Positions 1-9,386 of a stretch of 16,357 nt of DNA are shown piece after piece. Below the pieces are notes generated by a model. It ran no database searches, was not told the DNA's origin, and saw nothing but the letters and a program-made list of their open reading frames with translations. A program made the position numbers and the translations under genes. The stretch lies in assembly GCA_023853785.1 (NCBI GenBank), contig JAJIRX010000410.1, positions 1 to 16,357 of the forward strand. The letters are read 5' to 3'. The first letter of the stretch is position 1, and every line of letters starts with the position of its first letter. The stretch comes from Psilocybe azurescens (Eukaryota > Basidiomycota > Agaricomycetes > Agaricales > Agrocybaceae).

Positions 1-1011
1 TCACGCAGGGACTTGTGAGGCACATGGCCAGTTATATATAGTGGCATAGTTGCCCGTGTAGCCCCTATACGAGTCTACTCAAAATTCGGAACCGATCCAA
101 TGGTTCTATTCTTCACTCCGGCTTTACGCGTGGAAAGTCGGCCCTTCAGTAAGTTTAAACTTGTAACACTAGGCATCAGATGTCTGAGCGCTGTTCTTTG
201 GAATGATAATACAAGAACGAAATGACGAGGTATCAAAACAACTGGAATGCAAGTCATAGGTGAGGCTACAACTATCTATGCAACCGCAGTGATGCCCGCA
301 GACACAATACGCGTCATACATCCCGTGATCCGAGAGGCGAAAATCCATGTCCAAAGAATGTAAAGTCAATTACCTCATTGGTCGTCGATTCGGAGTCTAT
401 TAGTCGGAATCTGTCAAGCGAGGCAAACTTTCTTTTAATTTAGGCCCACAGATAATGATGAATACCTCTTATTCGCACATCATCCTTCTAAGGTTAAGAG
501 AGAAACACGAATCTCGCAAATATTTCTCAGCCAGAAACTCACACGGCCGTGGTATTGCACGGTGATAGTTCCTCAGCATTGGTACAGATACTGACCTGTT
601 GTTGATTGATATCAAGATGCTTATTCCGTCGTCATACTACCCCGGCGACGCAAGATGCGAGAAAGATCATTATCGGCGAAAGTTGGTAACATGGTTCATG
701 CTTGCACAATTCAAGACAGACGTTTATACACTGAAAGCTGACCCCTATGTCTTGTGAGTATACCAGCATGCTTAGCTGCTCGTACAAAATGTCAAAGTAT
801 AATATAAATAACCGAGGAAGGCTCATGTTAAGTAACACCAGTATAAAAATAGACTGTTTGTGAGGAACTCTGCGACCCAAAGTTCAGGACGTCCCACAGA
901 TATCTCAATTTAGCTCATATCCGCTGAGAGGATGTCGTTTCCGTGAATCGCTTACCAAAATTTCTGCAAAGAGAGTCGGTAAAAATGGATGATTCATCTC
1001 ACAGCAAAGAG
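1..1011. other. intergenic region upstream of the peroxidase
   Basis: No gene can be supported here. Short minus-strand frames at 169-369 and 632-880 have no good splice sites, no recognisable motif and no C/G-biased third codon positions. The last 150 bases before 1012 would hold the proximal peroxidase promoter. I looked for the metal-response-like heptamer TGCRCNC reported upstream of some manganese peroxidase genes and saw no exact match; TGCAC at 555 and 705 does not complete it. Confidence 0.5.
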
Positions 1012-1019
1012 TATAAGAG
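1012..1019 (+). promoter_or_regulatory. TATA-like element of the peroxidase gene
   Basis: TATAAGAG lies 61-68 bases before the peroxidase ATG at 1080, a usual distance for a fungal TATA box with a short 5' leader. The leader is pyrimidine-rich (TTTCCTCTCCTAC) just before the start. This is inferred from position and sequence only. Confidence 0.4.
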
Positions 1020-1079
1020 TTGACTTGATTTTCGATTGTAGAGTCAAGGAAACTTTCCTCTCCTACAGATTGATCTGGG

Positions 1080-2816
1080 ATGGCTTTCAAAAACGCTCTC
1101 TCTGCTCTTGTATTGGCTCTTCCTCTCCTTGTCAATGGTGAGTTACACGAGTGAACAGGAGAAAGCCAACGTATTCCTCGTCTCTAACTTATTCTACAGG
1201 ATTAAGAACCAAGCGAGCGACCTGCCCTGACGGTGTCAATACCGCCATCAACGCAGCGTGCTGCAACCTCTTCCCGGTTGTCCAGGACATCACGGAGAAC
1301 TTGTTCGAGAACGAATGTGGTGATGGGGTTCGTATATTTTTCTTTTCCACAATGGGATTATTCTTTAATGCACTTTATAATAGGCTCATGGAGCTCTTCG
1401 TCTCCTATTCCACGATGCTATCGGTATTTCGCCTTCTGTGGGGTACGTACTGCTTAGTTTTGGCCCGTTGTACATCTTGCTGAGACTTCGCTATCTAGTG
1501 GTGGAGGAGCTGACGGCTCTATTGCTGTCTTCAACGAAACCGAGTTGACCTTCCATGCCAACACTGGTATCGACGATGTCCTCGATGCTCTTGGTCCATT
1601 CCTCATCAAACATTCTGACAAGGTCACTGCTGGAGACTTGTAAGCGTCCTTTAGATACTGCAAGCGCGGTCTCTGATGTACGATGTAGCATTCAACTGGC
1701 TGGCGCAGTCAGTCTTGTTCAGTGCAATGGTGCACCTCGCATTCCGTTCTTCATGGGACGTGCGCCCCCAAGGCAGCTTCACCTCCTGACTTGGTACCCG
1801 AACCTTTCGATAGCGTCCAGAAGATTCTCCAACGTTTCGGTGAACTCGGATTCACGACTGAGGAAATCGTCGCAGTTGTTGGTGGATCTCACAGTATTGC
1901 TGGTGCTGATGATGTCGTACCCGACCTGGAGGGGTAGGTCGAATTTTGATTAACTTCTGGTCTCTTTGCTCATCCACCTTTAGTGTTCCCTTCGATCAGA
2001 CACCTGATATGTTTGACAGTGAGTGATACTGCTGTAGGAAATCACGACCGTCATTACTCACCTGTATAAAGCCCAAATTTTCGTCGATGTCCAACTCCGT
2101 GGTACTCTCTTCCCAGGGTAGGTACCCCAGTTAAGTTTGATGATTTCCTTGCTAAATAAAATACCTCCTATGTAGACAAGGAAATACACAAGGCGAAGTC
2201 GAGACTTCCGTGCCAGGAACCGTTCGCCTCCAATCAGACCATCTCGTAGGTCACACTGCCCTCGTATCACGCTCACAAACAGTTAACTTGCCGTACTTAA
2301 CAGCTTGCTCGAGACTCGGCAACTAACTGTGAATGGCAATCTTTCGTCAGTGAGTCATAATGCTACTTTGCTGTAAGTATTTGTAGTCACCTAGATTTTC
2401 ACAGACAACCAGTCAAAGATGGCGCAAGTCTTCGGCCAAGCTGTCCTCAAGCTTTCCCTTTTGGGTCAGGATCAAAGCAAGGCTAGAATGATCAATGTTC
2501 TGTTCAAATGCAAAAGATACTAATGCCAAGGCACAGATGACTGACTGCTCGGAGGTCATTCCCAAGGCTATTCCCTTTACTGGTGGTCCCGCCAAGCTCC
2601 CACCAGGCCAAACAATGCAAGATATCGAGCAGGCTGTAAGTTAGCTTCGGATAATACGAACAGTCGCTGAACGTACAACTAGTGTGCCACTGCCGCATTC
2701 CCTTCCCTAGCCACTCAACCAGGCCCACCCACTACTGTTCCATCTATGTATGTTAATTCTTCTTCATTTTTTACTTTATATGCTAATCCGTTTCCTCCAC
2801 CAGCCCCCAGGTCTAG
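1080..2816 (+). CDS. class II secretory heme peroxidase (manganese-peroxidase-like, Asp-Gly-Asp site), frameshifted
   Basis: Extracellular heme peroxidase of the lignin-modifying class II family. Thirteen exons: 1080-1137, 1200-1327, 1384-1442, 1499-1639, 1689-1933, 1984-2018, 2072-2117, 2176-2245, 2304-2349, 2405-2481, 2531-2635, 2683-2747, 2804-2816. The precursor starts with a 20-residue signal peptide, then LRTKR (dibasic cleavage) and the mature start ATCPDG. Visible motifs are the distal [10 protein letters not shown] (Arg68, His72), the calcium-site GGGGADGS, the proximal SHSIAGAD (His197, Asp203) and eight mature cysteines, enough for four disulfides. The Mn-ligand positions read Asp61, Gly65 and Asp203, as in the variant I know as MnP-DGD. 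No Trp occupies the LiP/VP catalytic position five residues before His197. Exon lengths total 1088 nt; one added base gives 362 aa, normal for the family. The missing base lies in the C5 run at 1765-1769, so the gene as written loses its proximal His and may be a pseudogene or a sequencing error. Generic peroxidase is the alternative subtype. Confidence 0.93.
2482..2530 (+). other. GC-AG intron (10th) of the peroxidase gene
   Basis: Protein continuity across GQDQSK and [11 protein letters not shown], a strongly conserved peroxidase segment, fixes this 49-nt intron as phase 0. It then begins with GC (AAG|GCTAGA) rather than GT. The nearby GCAAGG alternative puts a stop in frame. The branch-like TACTAAT starts at 2518, unusually close to the AG at 2529-2530. 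All other introns of the gene begin with GT. Confidence 0.7.
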
Positions 2817-3472
2817 GAGGTTTACCCATAGCATGTAGCTTTGTCTCGTCTTTCCTATTTACTTGTCTCGGTTTCAATGGTTCTCGGTTGAAGACTCGAT
2901 CCTGCTTTGTATTACCACGGTATATAAACAAACATCACTGCGAATTAGAATTTTTCTTCAATATGTCAAGCTCGATTGAATGCTTGTCAAGAAAACAAAA
3001 AGAGTTCGGTGTTGGTGGCCTTGCCTATGGGTCAGCATTGGTGATCATGGAAATTATCACGTGAATCTAATATCAGGAGAACCAGTAGCGGCTGGCCATG
3101 GACCCAATCTGAATTTTAATGAGGGCCTAAACTGCCGCCTCAGGCCTGAAGAGACCTGAAGCCTGAAGGATAGTTCAAATATCCACTGACGACATGAGGG
3201 GACAGTAAATGTTACCAGAAAATGGACGCTTAAATGGTGTAGATCGTGAAAGCCTTGCGTCACCAGGCTCACTGAGAGTCATGCGGAGAATGACAGGACC
3301 ACGATATATCGATAGAATGACTGACTGGGCTACAGGTGTGTACGGTGCATAATGTAAGAGAGAAGTCGGTGTCGAAGGAATGGGTTGGGGATCGCGGTCA
3401 CGTGTATGTGAATGTAGAAGATAAGATAATATGGAAAGGGGCTGTGGTAAGACTGGGGCACCAGGCTTACAG
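2817..3472. other. peroxidase 3' region and intergenic DNA
   Basis: This holds the likely 3' UTR of the peroxidase and then unannotated sequence. A cluster at about 3133-3168 repeats CCTGAAG three times beside a CAGGCCTG palindrome. A frame at 3336-3647 is open but has no recognisable content. An acceptor-like CTTACAG ends at 3472, just where the protein-like frame of the next feature begins. Confidence 0.4.
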
Positions 3473-3784
3473 ATCGTCTCTTTTTTCGAACTCTGGGACG
3501 ATTGGGTCCTCGACAGACTTGCGATCTACAGCCAATTGGTTACTAAGGGGTATTACTAAACGAGGCGAGTGTCCAAGGATGCTGTCATTCTTTTGGGTAG
3601 TTATCCCGCCGTCGGAAACCCGGCTTTGCAACAAATGGGACCAGTAAGACACGCTGTTCACGGACACTGATACTCGATGCTTTTTGATCACCTTCGTGCT
3701 AATGCATCATCACCGGCGCTACAAATATGATCTACGTCGCTAACCAACTCGTCAAGATCAAGATCAATTGAGCAGGCGCACTGA
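3473..3784 (+). pseudogene. decayed protein-coding relic with three in-frame stops, family not recognised
   Basis: One frame of 104 codons runs without any indel from an acceptor-like CTTACAG to a terminal TGA, broken only by TAA at 3557-3559 and TGA at 3668-3670 and 3728-3730. Its codons are those of a real fungal gene (TTC, GAC, ATC, GTC, TAC are frequent) and the peptide is protein-like: FFELWDDWVLDRLAIYSQLV after the first acceptor, SKDAVILLGSYPAVGNPALQ between the first two stops, and SMLFDHLRANASSPALQ between the second and third. I read it as the C-terminal exon or exons of a gene inactivated by point substitutions. I do not recognise the family. A short alternative intron around the first stop (TACTAAAC sits there) cannot be excluded, but it would not explain the other two. 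Confidence 0.5.
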
Positions 3785-4115
3785 TAATTGATGATGACAT
3801 AAAGTTCCAAATGCTGTGAGCTTCTTTCTTCTTGACGACCTGGTACATATCAATGTTTAGTCCTGAGAATGAAATAAAATTAGAATAATCATACTTCGAA
3901 TTCGAGAGGAAGAGAATTCTGAATCGTTCAATGAGGAAAATCACAATTGATACAGAACTTGTAAGCTAGTCATACCAATCCGTCAAGTAATAATTGTTAC
4001 ACCAATATGGTGCTATAAATACACTCTAGTATCTACTTACTCTGACTGTATATGAAGCGGTGAGTTGTCAGGCTCACAGAACTAGAAACACAACTGAAGG
4101 CAATATCAGTTGTCT
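3785..4115. other. intergenic stretch
   Basis: AT-rich, with stops in every frame; it separates the pseudogene relic from the converging minus-strand DUF6533 gene and probably contains the 3' UTR of the latter. Nothing else seen. Confidence 0.4.
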
Positions 4116-5894
4116 CTAGATCACTCTTCCGAATGTCCTGTCTTCCATTTCGATCTCTGATGGAATAGTACCTGCTGAGGGCCCTATATCTGACATATGT
4201 GGGTCTGTTTGGTCGTCCGCGTATGATTCCGAAGTGCTAGGATCTCTATTGGGATGCACGAAGCTCGGCAAAGCCCCGCTATATATTGCGCTTCCACTGG
4301 ACACCGAAGGTCGTTGCTTCAGAATGAGGAGTAACACCCTTGTCGATAATACGGAATGCATGACCCTCTGTGGACTGCAGGGAATTATTCACAGTATTCA
4401 TAGTGCCTTAAATGTTCAATACACTTACGTAGCAAGCCAGTTATCGAATTCGGGCTAGTGCATTTCAGTACTGGTGAATTAGAAATATAAATTGACGGAG
4501 AGAGATTTATACACTCACAGGAGCAAGTATAGGTACAAGCACGTTAGCAATGGAGATGGCTGGGCAATTATTTAATAAATTGTCCCTGAGATCGAGAATA
4601 TCTAGATACTTACACAGCAGGTAGACATAGAAGTAGAGCCCTAGAAATTCAATTCAATTATCCAATACGGCAAACATATAATGTTTACCTACCATCTCTG
4701 TACATTTGTGCAATCCAATCTCTTCTTGAATGTCTAACTAAAAAGACTTTAAAGATCAATCCGTCTGCTATTTAATAAGAACCCACCATGACGATAGGCT
4801 TTGATCCCGGTTAATACGGCTATCGCTTTTGGTATATGTAAGTACCGCCTGCTTTATAACGAGGTCAACAAGCTCACTGGTTTCAGAGACTGCAATCAAG
4901 ATGTAAGAGAAGATGATAATGGTGCCGGCATGCCCAAGCTCACAGCTCCCAAATTTATTGGGTATATCTAATGCACCATCAATGACAGAGTGAGTCGTAT
5001 ATATTCAGCGAACGGAATACTCACATTTAAGAGATCTGACTTCGAGTTCAGTGACAACCAATGCAGGAATAAAAGTGATCTAAGGTTTATTTGACAACTT
5101 GGTTACCGTCTATTAAGCGAGTAGTCCAGAATTTACCGAGCTTGAGATGCACAATGTAATCAAGATGTATCGTTCCCGACTCCAAATTGCATACGTGCGT
5201 ATTATCAAGATCACTAGAAAAACATAATTTTGGTCAGCATGTACTAGGAAAGACAAAAAGCACAGCTGCCATGGGCGTACCCTCAGAAATAAGGACTCCG
5301 GACGCGATGAACCCTAGAGAAAACTTAGTCAGTCAGCTTACATGCAAAAATTGCTGGTGCGGCGTACATGTAACGACAGTGAACTTTGCCGTGCATCCCT
5401 AATGACTTTCAATCAGTAGATTTTCTGACGACAAAGGTCACACAATACGAGCCTCTGGGCTATCGCCACCGAGCAAGACTACCAGGAATTATGTTAAACT
5501 CACTACCACTATTGGATATTTGATGAGAAAAACTCACGGCGAAGAGACAAGAACGTGTCAATAAATGGAAGATATCTGTTGAGTATGAAAAGGATGGTGC
5601 CAAGACTCCACTTAGGAAACCAGACCAAGGAAACCTTGGGATTATTTATGAGCTGTCGATGAATACGGAGTATCATTGCACGCGTACCTCTTGGTCAAGT
5701 AGGCAAAGGTAGTCGTAGACCTAATATATGCATGAATACTAAATAATGGGGAGGTACTTCGATTAATCTACTTACAAGCAAGGTTCCACACGCCAGCACA
5801 GAGGCTGTAACCACATCGGGGACCAAAACCTGGACATGTGATCTATTATCCTTGAACAAAAGAAATGACGCTAAACGGCTACCGTTGGTGACAT
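4116..5894 (-). CDS. DUF6533-domain multi-pass membrane protein
   Basis: Seven-helix membrane protein of the basidiomycete-expanded DUF6533 family; no biochemical function is known to me. Exons, read on the minus strand: 5894-5883, 5850-5776, 5720-5688, 5634-5538, 5478-5449, 5398-5342, 5313-5281, 5213-5137, 5079-5025, 4967-4818, 4737-4693, 4640-4614, 4559-4519, 4454-4429, 4374-4116. They total 1017 nt, giving 338 aa in one frame. Family hallmarks are VYDYLCLLDQE then VSLVWFPKWSLG and LNRYLPFIDTFLSL (residues about 30-71), WFIASGVLISE, ILIIRTYAIW, MYRDGLYFYVYLLSISIANV and QRVMHSVLSTRVLLLIL. A hydrophilic Ser/Asp/Glu-rich cytosolic-type tail of about 60 residues follows. Two introns are very short (28 and 32 nt). 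The first exon (MSPT) and the donor at 4817 are the least certain. Without the 32-nt intron no ATG is in frame, so the 5' end could instead be damaged. Confidence 0.85.
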
Positions 5895-7122
5895 TTCTGT
5901 CCTAGTATTGGCTACTTTCAGCGATGAGAGAGTAGTGTGTTTCCAGTCGACGAGTTGTGAAGCTTGAAGGTGTCTTGGAAGGAGCCTCAAAGTCTCTCAA
6001 AGGTGTAATTAAGTCAAGATGAACAAAAATGTCTTAAAAATAAACAACTCGACAACGATTCAGGCGAAATAGGAAGCACAGGGAGGCATCTGCCATACTA
6101 TTTGCGCCACATGATCGGGAACCGTGAAGTCGCCACGAGCCTCACGTTATCAGAAATTATCAATGACTACTATATTGTTAACATGTTTATAAAACAACAT
6201 CAATCATTTTCATACAGAGTCCCCTGCAGGGTGGACACATTGTTTCGTACTTTGAACGAATAAAAGTTAGGGTAACTGCAAGATAGCCTCCTCCGAACTC
6301 GATATTAGAGTTATAAGGGTCACATGCGCTTGATTGTTATGCGACTCGTGGACTGAAATATGGTCCAATAGCCAAGCTCATTCTGCTGAGCTATCACCGC
6401 TTACAATGGAGCAGTACTATTATAGCGTGCAATCATAGCACGTTCGAAGACAAATAGTATCGCCTTCTTATCTGCTATCGTCTACGACTCAGCCGAAGAT
6501 CCATTTTCACCGACCATTACTCCAAATTGATAGAGGATCCACTCCATGGTTGGGGACGCTAACTACTAACTTCATCTGCTCGCCAATACAAGAATTCAAA
6601 AGAGCCATGACACGTCCCGGTGGCTTTGCATATTATTCTATAACTCCATCGTTGGCTATAGTAATTATGCGGATGTTTCTTCTAACGTCTTCGATCTGAT
6701 GAAGAGTGTCTAAATGCGTAGCATACCATTTCGAAAGCCAATTTTTCACACGCAATCCCTCGTGCCCAAAAAATGAATTGATGAAGTTATACAAGACCCC
6801 CATGCTAAGAGTCTCGGGGAGCGATTTGAATATCGGATTGCCGAGGAGGCCAGAAGCAAAGATAAAAATAGGACAAAACCCTGCGCCCACCTTTGGCCGC
6901 CCATACTTCACGCACTCAAATTAGTCTTGGCTAATGGAAGAGGCACATGGAGTGAGAAGTGTTATTATATTCAAATTATCTTATGACCGCCTGTATTTTA
7001 ATGCAATGTATGTGAACACCCACATTCATTTCTATGTAGGGCAGATGAGCGCTTCAATTTGAACGTTTTCAATCTTGAGGTGAACATGTAAACACTATTT
7101 TTAGATTTGTTTGGATAACGGT
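5895..7122. other. intergenic region between divergent genes
   Basis: It lies between the 5' ends of the minus-strand DUF6533 gene and the plus-strand MAG-like gene, so it should hold both promoters. A minus-strand frame at 6633-6911 is open for 92 codons but has no ATG start, no motif and no codon bias, and is within chance expectation. Nothing else could be supported. Confidence 0.45.
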
Positions 7123-7128
7123 CACGTG
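7123..7128. promoter_or_regulatory. CACGTG E-box upstream of the MAG-like gene
   Basis: The palindrome CACGTG stands 60-65 bases before the ATG at 7188 and is a possible bHLH-factor site. The start itself has a good fungal context (CAACCACCATG). The same ten-base string GGTCACGTGT also occurs at about 3397, where it has no clear gene, so this may be chance. Confidence 0.2.
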
Positions 7129-7187
7129 TTATTCCGGAGTTAAAACGCAACTTCACCCTTTCCTGATCCCAATAATAGTCAACCACC

Positions 7188-8637
7188 ATGTATTCCTATT
7201 CTTTACTGCTCGCCATACTTTTATTTAAAGTACATTCTATCTCGGTCGTCGCATCTGCAGAAGCCCCCTCGTCACAGCAGGCCCAACGCGCGTTATCGCC
7301 AAGCGCCAAACCCCTATTTTATCGACTTTACAATACGCCTACACTGGTCTACCATACCAAGTATATCCTTTTCAGGTCCTCCGAGGCCCACAATTTGGAT
7401 TTAATCAATGTAACTCCACGACCCTCGGTCCCAATTCTAATTGCCAGACTCTTATTTTCAATGGTCCGGTGCGTTGGAGGACACCCTGTCTGTTCCCCGC
7501 CGCATGATCCACTGAGTTGACATTTGGCGGGCAGGATGATTTCTGCCTGTGGGGATCGCCGGATCCAAATGGCCAAATTGGAAGTGTCGAAGCTAAAGTC
7601 GTTGCATATTGCACAAAGCCTTATCACGGTACTCGCCTTATTCCCCCGGATGCCATTACTGGGCTTCAGGTCTGCATCTCTCCTTTCATCGCCGTCCCGC
7701 CATTGCTTATGTTGTCCTTTTACCATATAAAGTGGATAAGAACTTCGGCGTATATCCAAGTCACTGGATTTATCAAGAATTCTGGCATCGGCCTCGATAA
7801 CACGACAGGAAACGGTGGTGAACTTGATCCCCACGGTGCGGATCTGCAAGGAAACCCACTTGGCGGTGTTGTCTACTCCAACGGGACCAAAGACTCAGAT
7901 GGACATAGCCTCGTCCAGGTCATGAATTGGAATACGTGAGTGTATAAGCCCAACTTCTGAAAGCGTACTATACAAGATTATACAGAACTGACTGATAATT
8001 GGTTAGCTTCGTGGGCGACGGCCAGTTCTGCTTCAAAGCCTGTTTCAACTCCGTCACTTCTCCCGACTATTGCGAGAACAGATATGACCTCGTTGGATGC
8101 ACGTACAACATGCCCTCAGCGGTGAAGAATGGCGAATTCACTGAATGCGATAGCGATCTGCAGGACGTTGTCGGTGTTGTCGTTAACGGTAGCGTCAGTG
8201 AGTCCAATTTTATCTCGTCTATGCTTGCCGCAGATTGTCTAATCGGCCACAATGACCTACATAGCTTCTACGTGGTCGATGCCTGATCCCTTGACTGCGA
8301 CTCCGCCGTATCAACCACGCGTTCCCGCGTCTTCAAACTGCAAGACTCACCACGCTACAGATTTGTTCCTTGCTATGCCCACTTCAAGCTCGGTATGTTA
8401 TCTTTTCTAGATGGCACCTATCTTTGTGAATGCTTAGCGTGTGTATACCAGAGTTCCTCGACTTCTGCAAGGACTACTGGGTCATCCGTGCGCGCATCTG
8501 GTGCATCTGTCAGCGGTAATACTGCCCCGCCGACAAATACAGGTAGCGTTAGGTCGTCGGCTTCGAGGCCTCTGCTATCTCCTGCGATTCTGTCCATCTT
8601 TGTTGGACTTAGTGTGGGAGTATACTCACTCATATAG
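7188..8637 (+). CDS. MAG-like ('macrofage activating glycoprotein') secreted glycoprotein, GPI-anchor signal
   Basis: Secreted, probably cell-wall or membrane-anchored glycoprotein, similar from memory to basidiomycete proteins annotated 'macrofage activating glycoprotein'; its role in the fungus is unknown. Exons: 7188-7468, 7535-7669, 7733-7935, 8007-8197, 8265-8392, 8452-8637. In order: hydrophobic signal start MYSYSLLLAILLF; GPQFGFNQCNSTTLGPNSNC; DDFCLWGSPDPN; YCTKPYHGTRLIPPDAITGL; GGELDPHGADLQGNPLGG; GDGQFCFKAC; PRVPASSNC; a Ser/Thr-rich linker; and a hydrophobic C-terminus ending VGLSVGVYSLI, as for a GPI anchor. There are many cysteines and NxS/T sites. The frame of the ATG does not match the conserved frame that starts near 7304. 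Either one base is missing between about 7250 and 7300 (about 374 aa) or a 74-nt intron at 7230-7303 is removed, which restores one frame (349 aa) but shortens the signal peptide. Confidence 0.85.
7670..7732 (+). other. stop-free 63-nt intron of the MAG-like gene
   Basis: The sequence between ITGLQ and WIRTSAYIQVTG starts with GTCTGC, ends with AAAG and interrupts a conserved segment. It is 63 nt (21 codons) with no stop, so a transcript that keeps it stays in frame and gains a hydrophobic insert. The conserved protein reads smoothly only when it is removed. Confidence 0.6.
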
Positions 8638-9104
8638 CTTTGATCTACCCATTCAATTGAGGACCTTTCGCAGGTCAAAAACATCAGCTACCTACTATAG
8701 TCAATCATTTTTCAAGTCGCCATAATTCCTTGATTATATTTACATTCGTTTAAATTACTATACACACCACATCAATCCAAGAAAGTATAACTTTGAGAAA
8801 AATTCAACTCCTCCGAGCAGCAATTTTACTAGAAACAGTGGTTCGCGTATAGAAGATAAAATACAAAGGTTGGGTTGGTAAGATAGGTACCATTCATGTT
8901 GACGTGCAAATTCCACCAAGCTCGGAGCAATCGTCTACAGATGTCGATGTGTCCAACTAAATCCTGACACCTCAATATCATCGGCTATAGCAGTGGTATT
9001 TACTGGATTCTGCGGTTCAAAACGATCGAATTTAAATGGAGAAGAGGAGCCATCGTTCACTGGACATGATGACATGATGTGGATGATCCCGACTACCAAT
9101 CTGG
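8638..9104. other. 3' region of the MAG-like gene and intergenic DNA
   Basis: AT-rich after the stop codon, consistent with a 3' UTR. A minus-strand frame at 8935-9141 is open but carries no motif. Nothing further supported. Confidence 0.35.
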
Positions 9105-9386
9105 GTGTTCTCGTACACGTCCAAGACTCACTCAGAATCACAACGCGCCAAATCCGTCCGCCAGGGTTCCAGGGCCGCGGATATCGTTAATCCCTTCGAT
9201 AAACTCGTGTTCCGCATTACAACATGCTCCTCTAGTATCGCCTTCTACACTTACAATGTAGACGAGCACGAATGGGCTGAATCCGATGAACGCCCTCTCT
9301 TGTCGCCACCTGTTACTTGGCGCTCTGGTCTGCTAGTGTGTATATTGCATAAAAAGATTCTATATCAATTGACACAATTGAGATGA
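9105..9386 (+). pseudogene. coding-like fragment, family not recognised
   Basis: An open frame of 93 codons with strongly C/G-biased third positions over its first 80 codons (TTC, TAC, GTC, GCC, GAC, CTC), unlike the surrounding AT-rich DNA. It includes AADIVNPFDKLVFRITTCSS and FYTYNVDEHEW. There is no ATG at its start (GTG at 9105), an in-frame TGA lies ten codons upstream, and the bias fades after about 9345. I read it as an exon of a gene whose other parts are lost or not visible. No domain is recognised, and the minus strand is also open over part of it, so coding status is uncertain. Confidence 0.3.

Noticed and set aside
905..1135. Minus-strand ORF over the peroxidase start
   Set aside because: Antisense to the peroxidase signal-peptide exon and promoter; no independent support.
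6633..6911. 92-codon minus-strand frame
   Set aside because: No ATG start, no splice sites, no motif; this length is expected by chance in 16 kb of such composition.
7349..7849. 166-codon minus-strand ORF, among the longest in the window
   Set aside because: It is antisense to conserved exons of the MAG-like gene and is open only because of that gene's codon usage.
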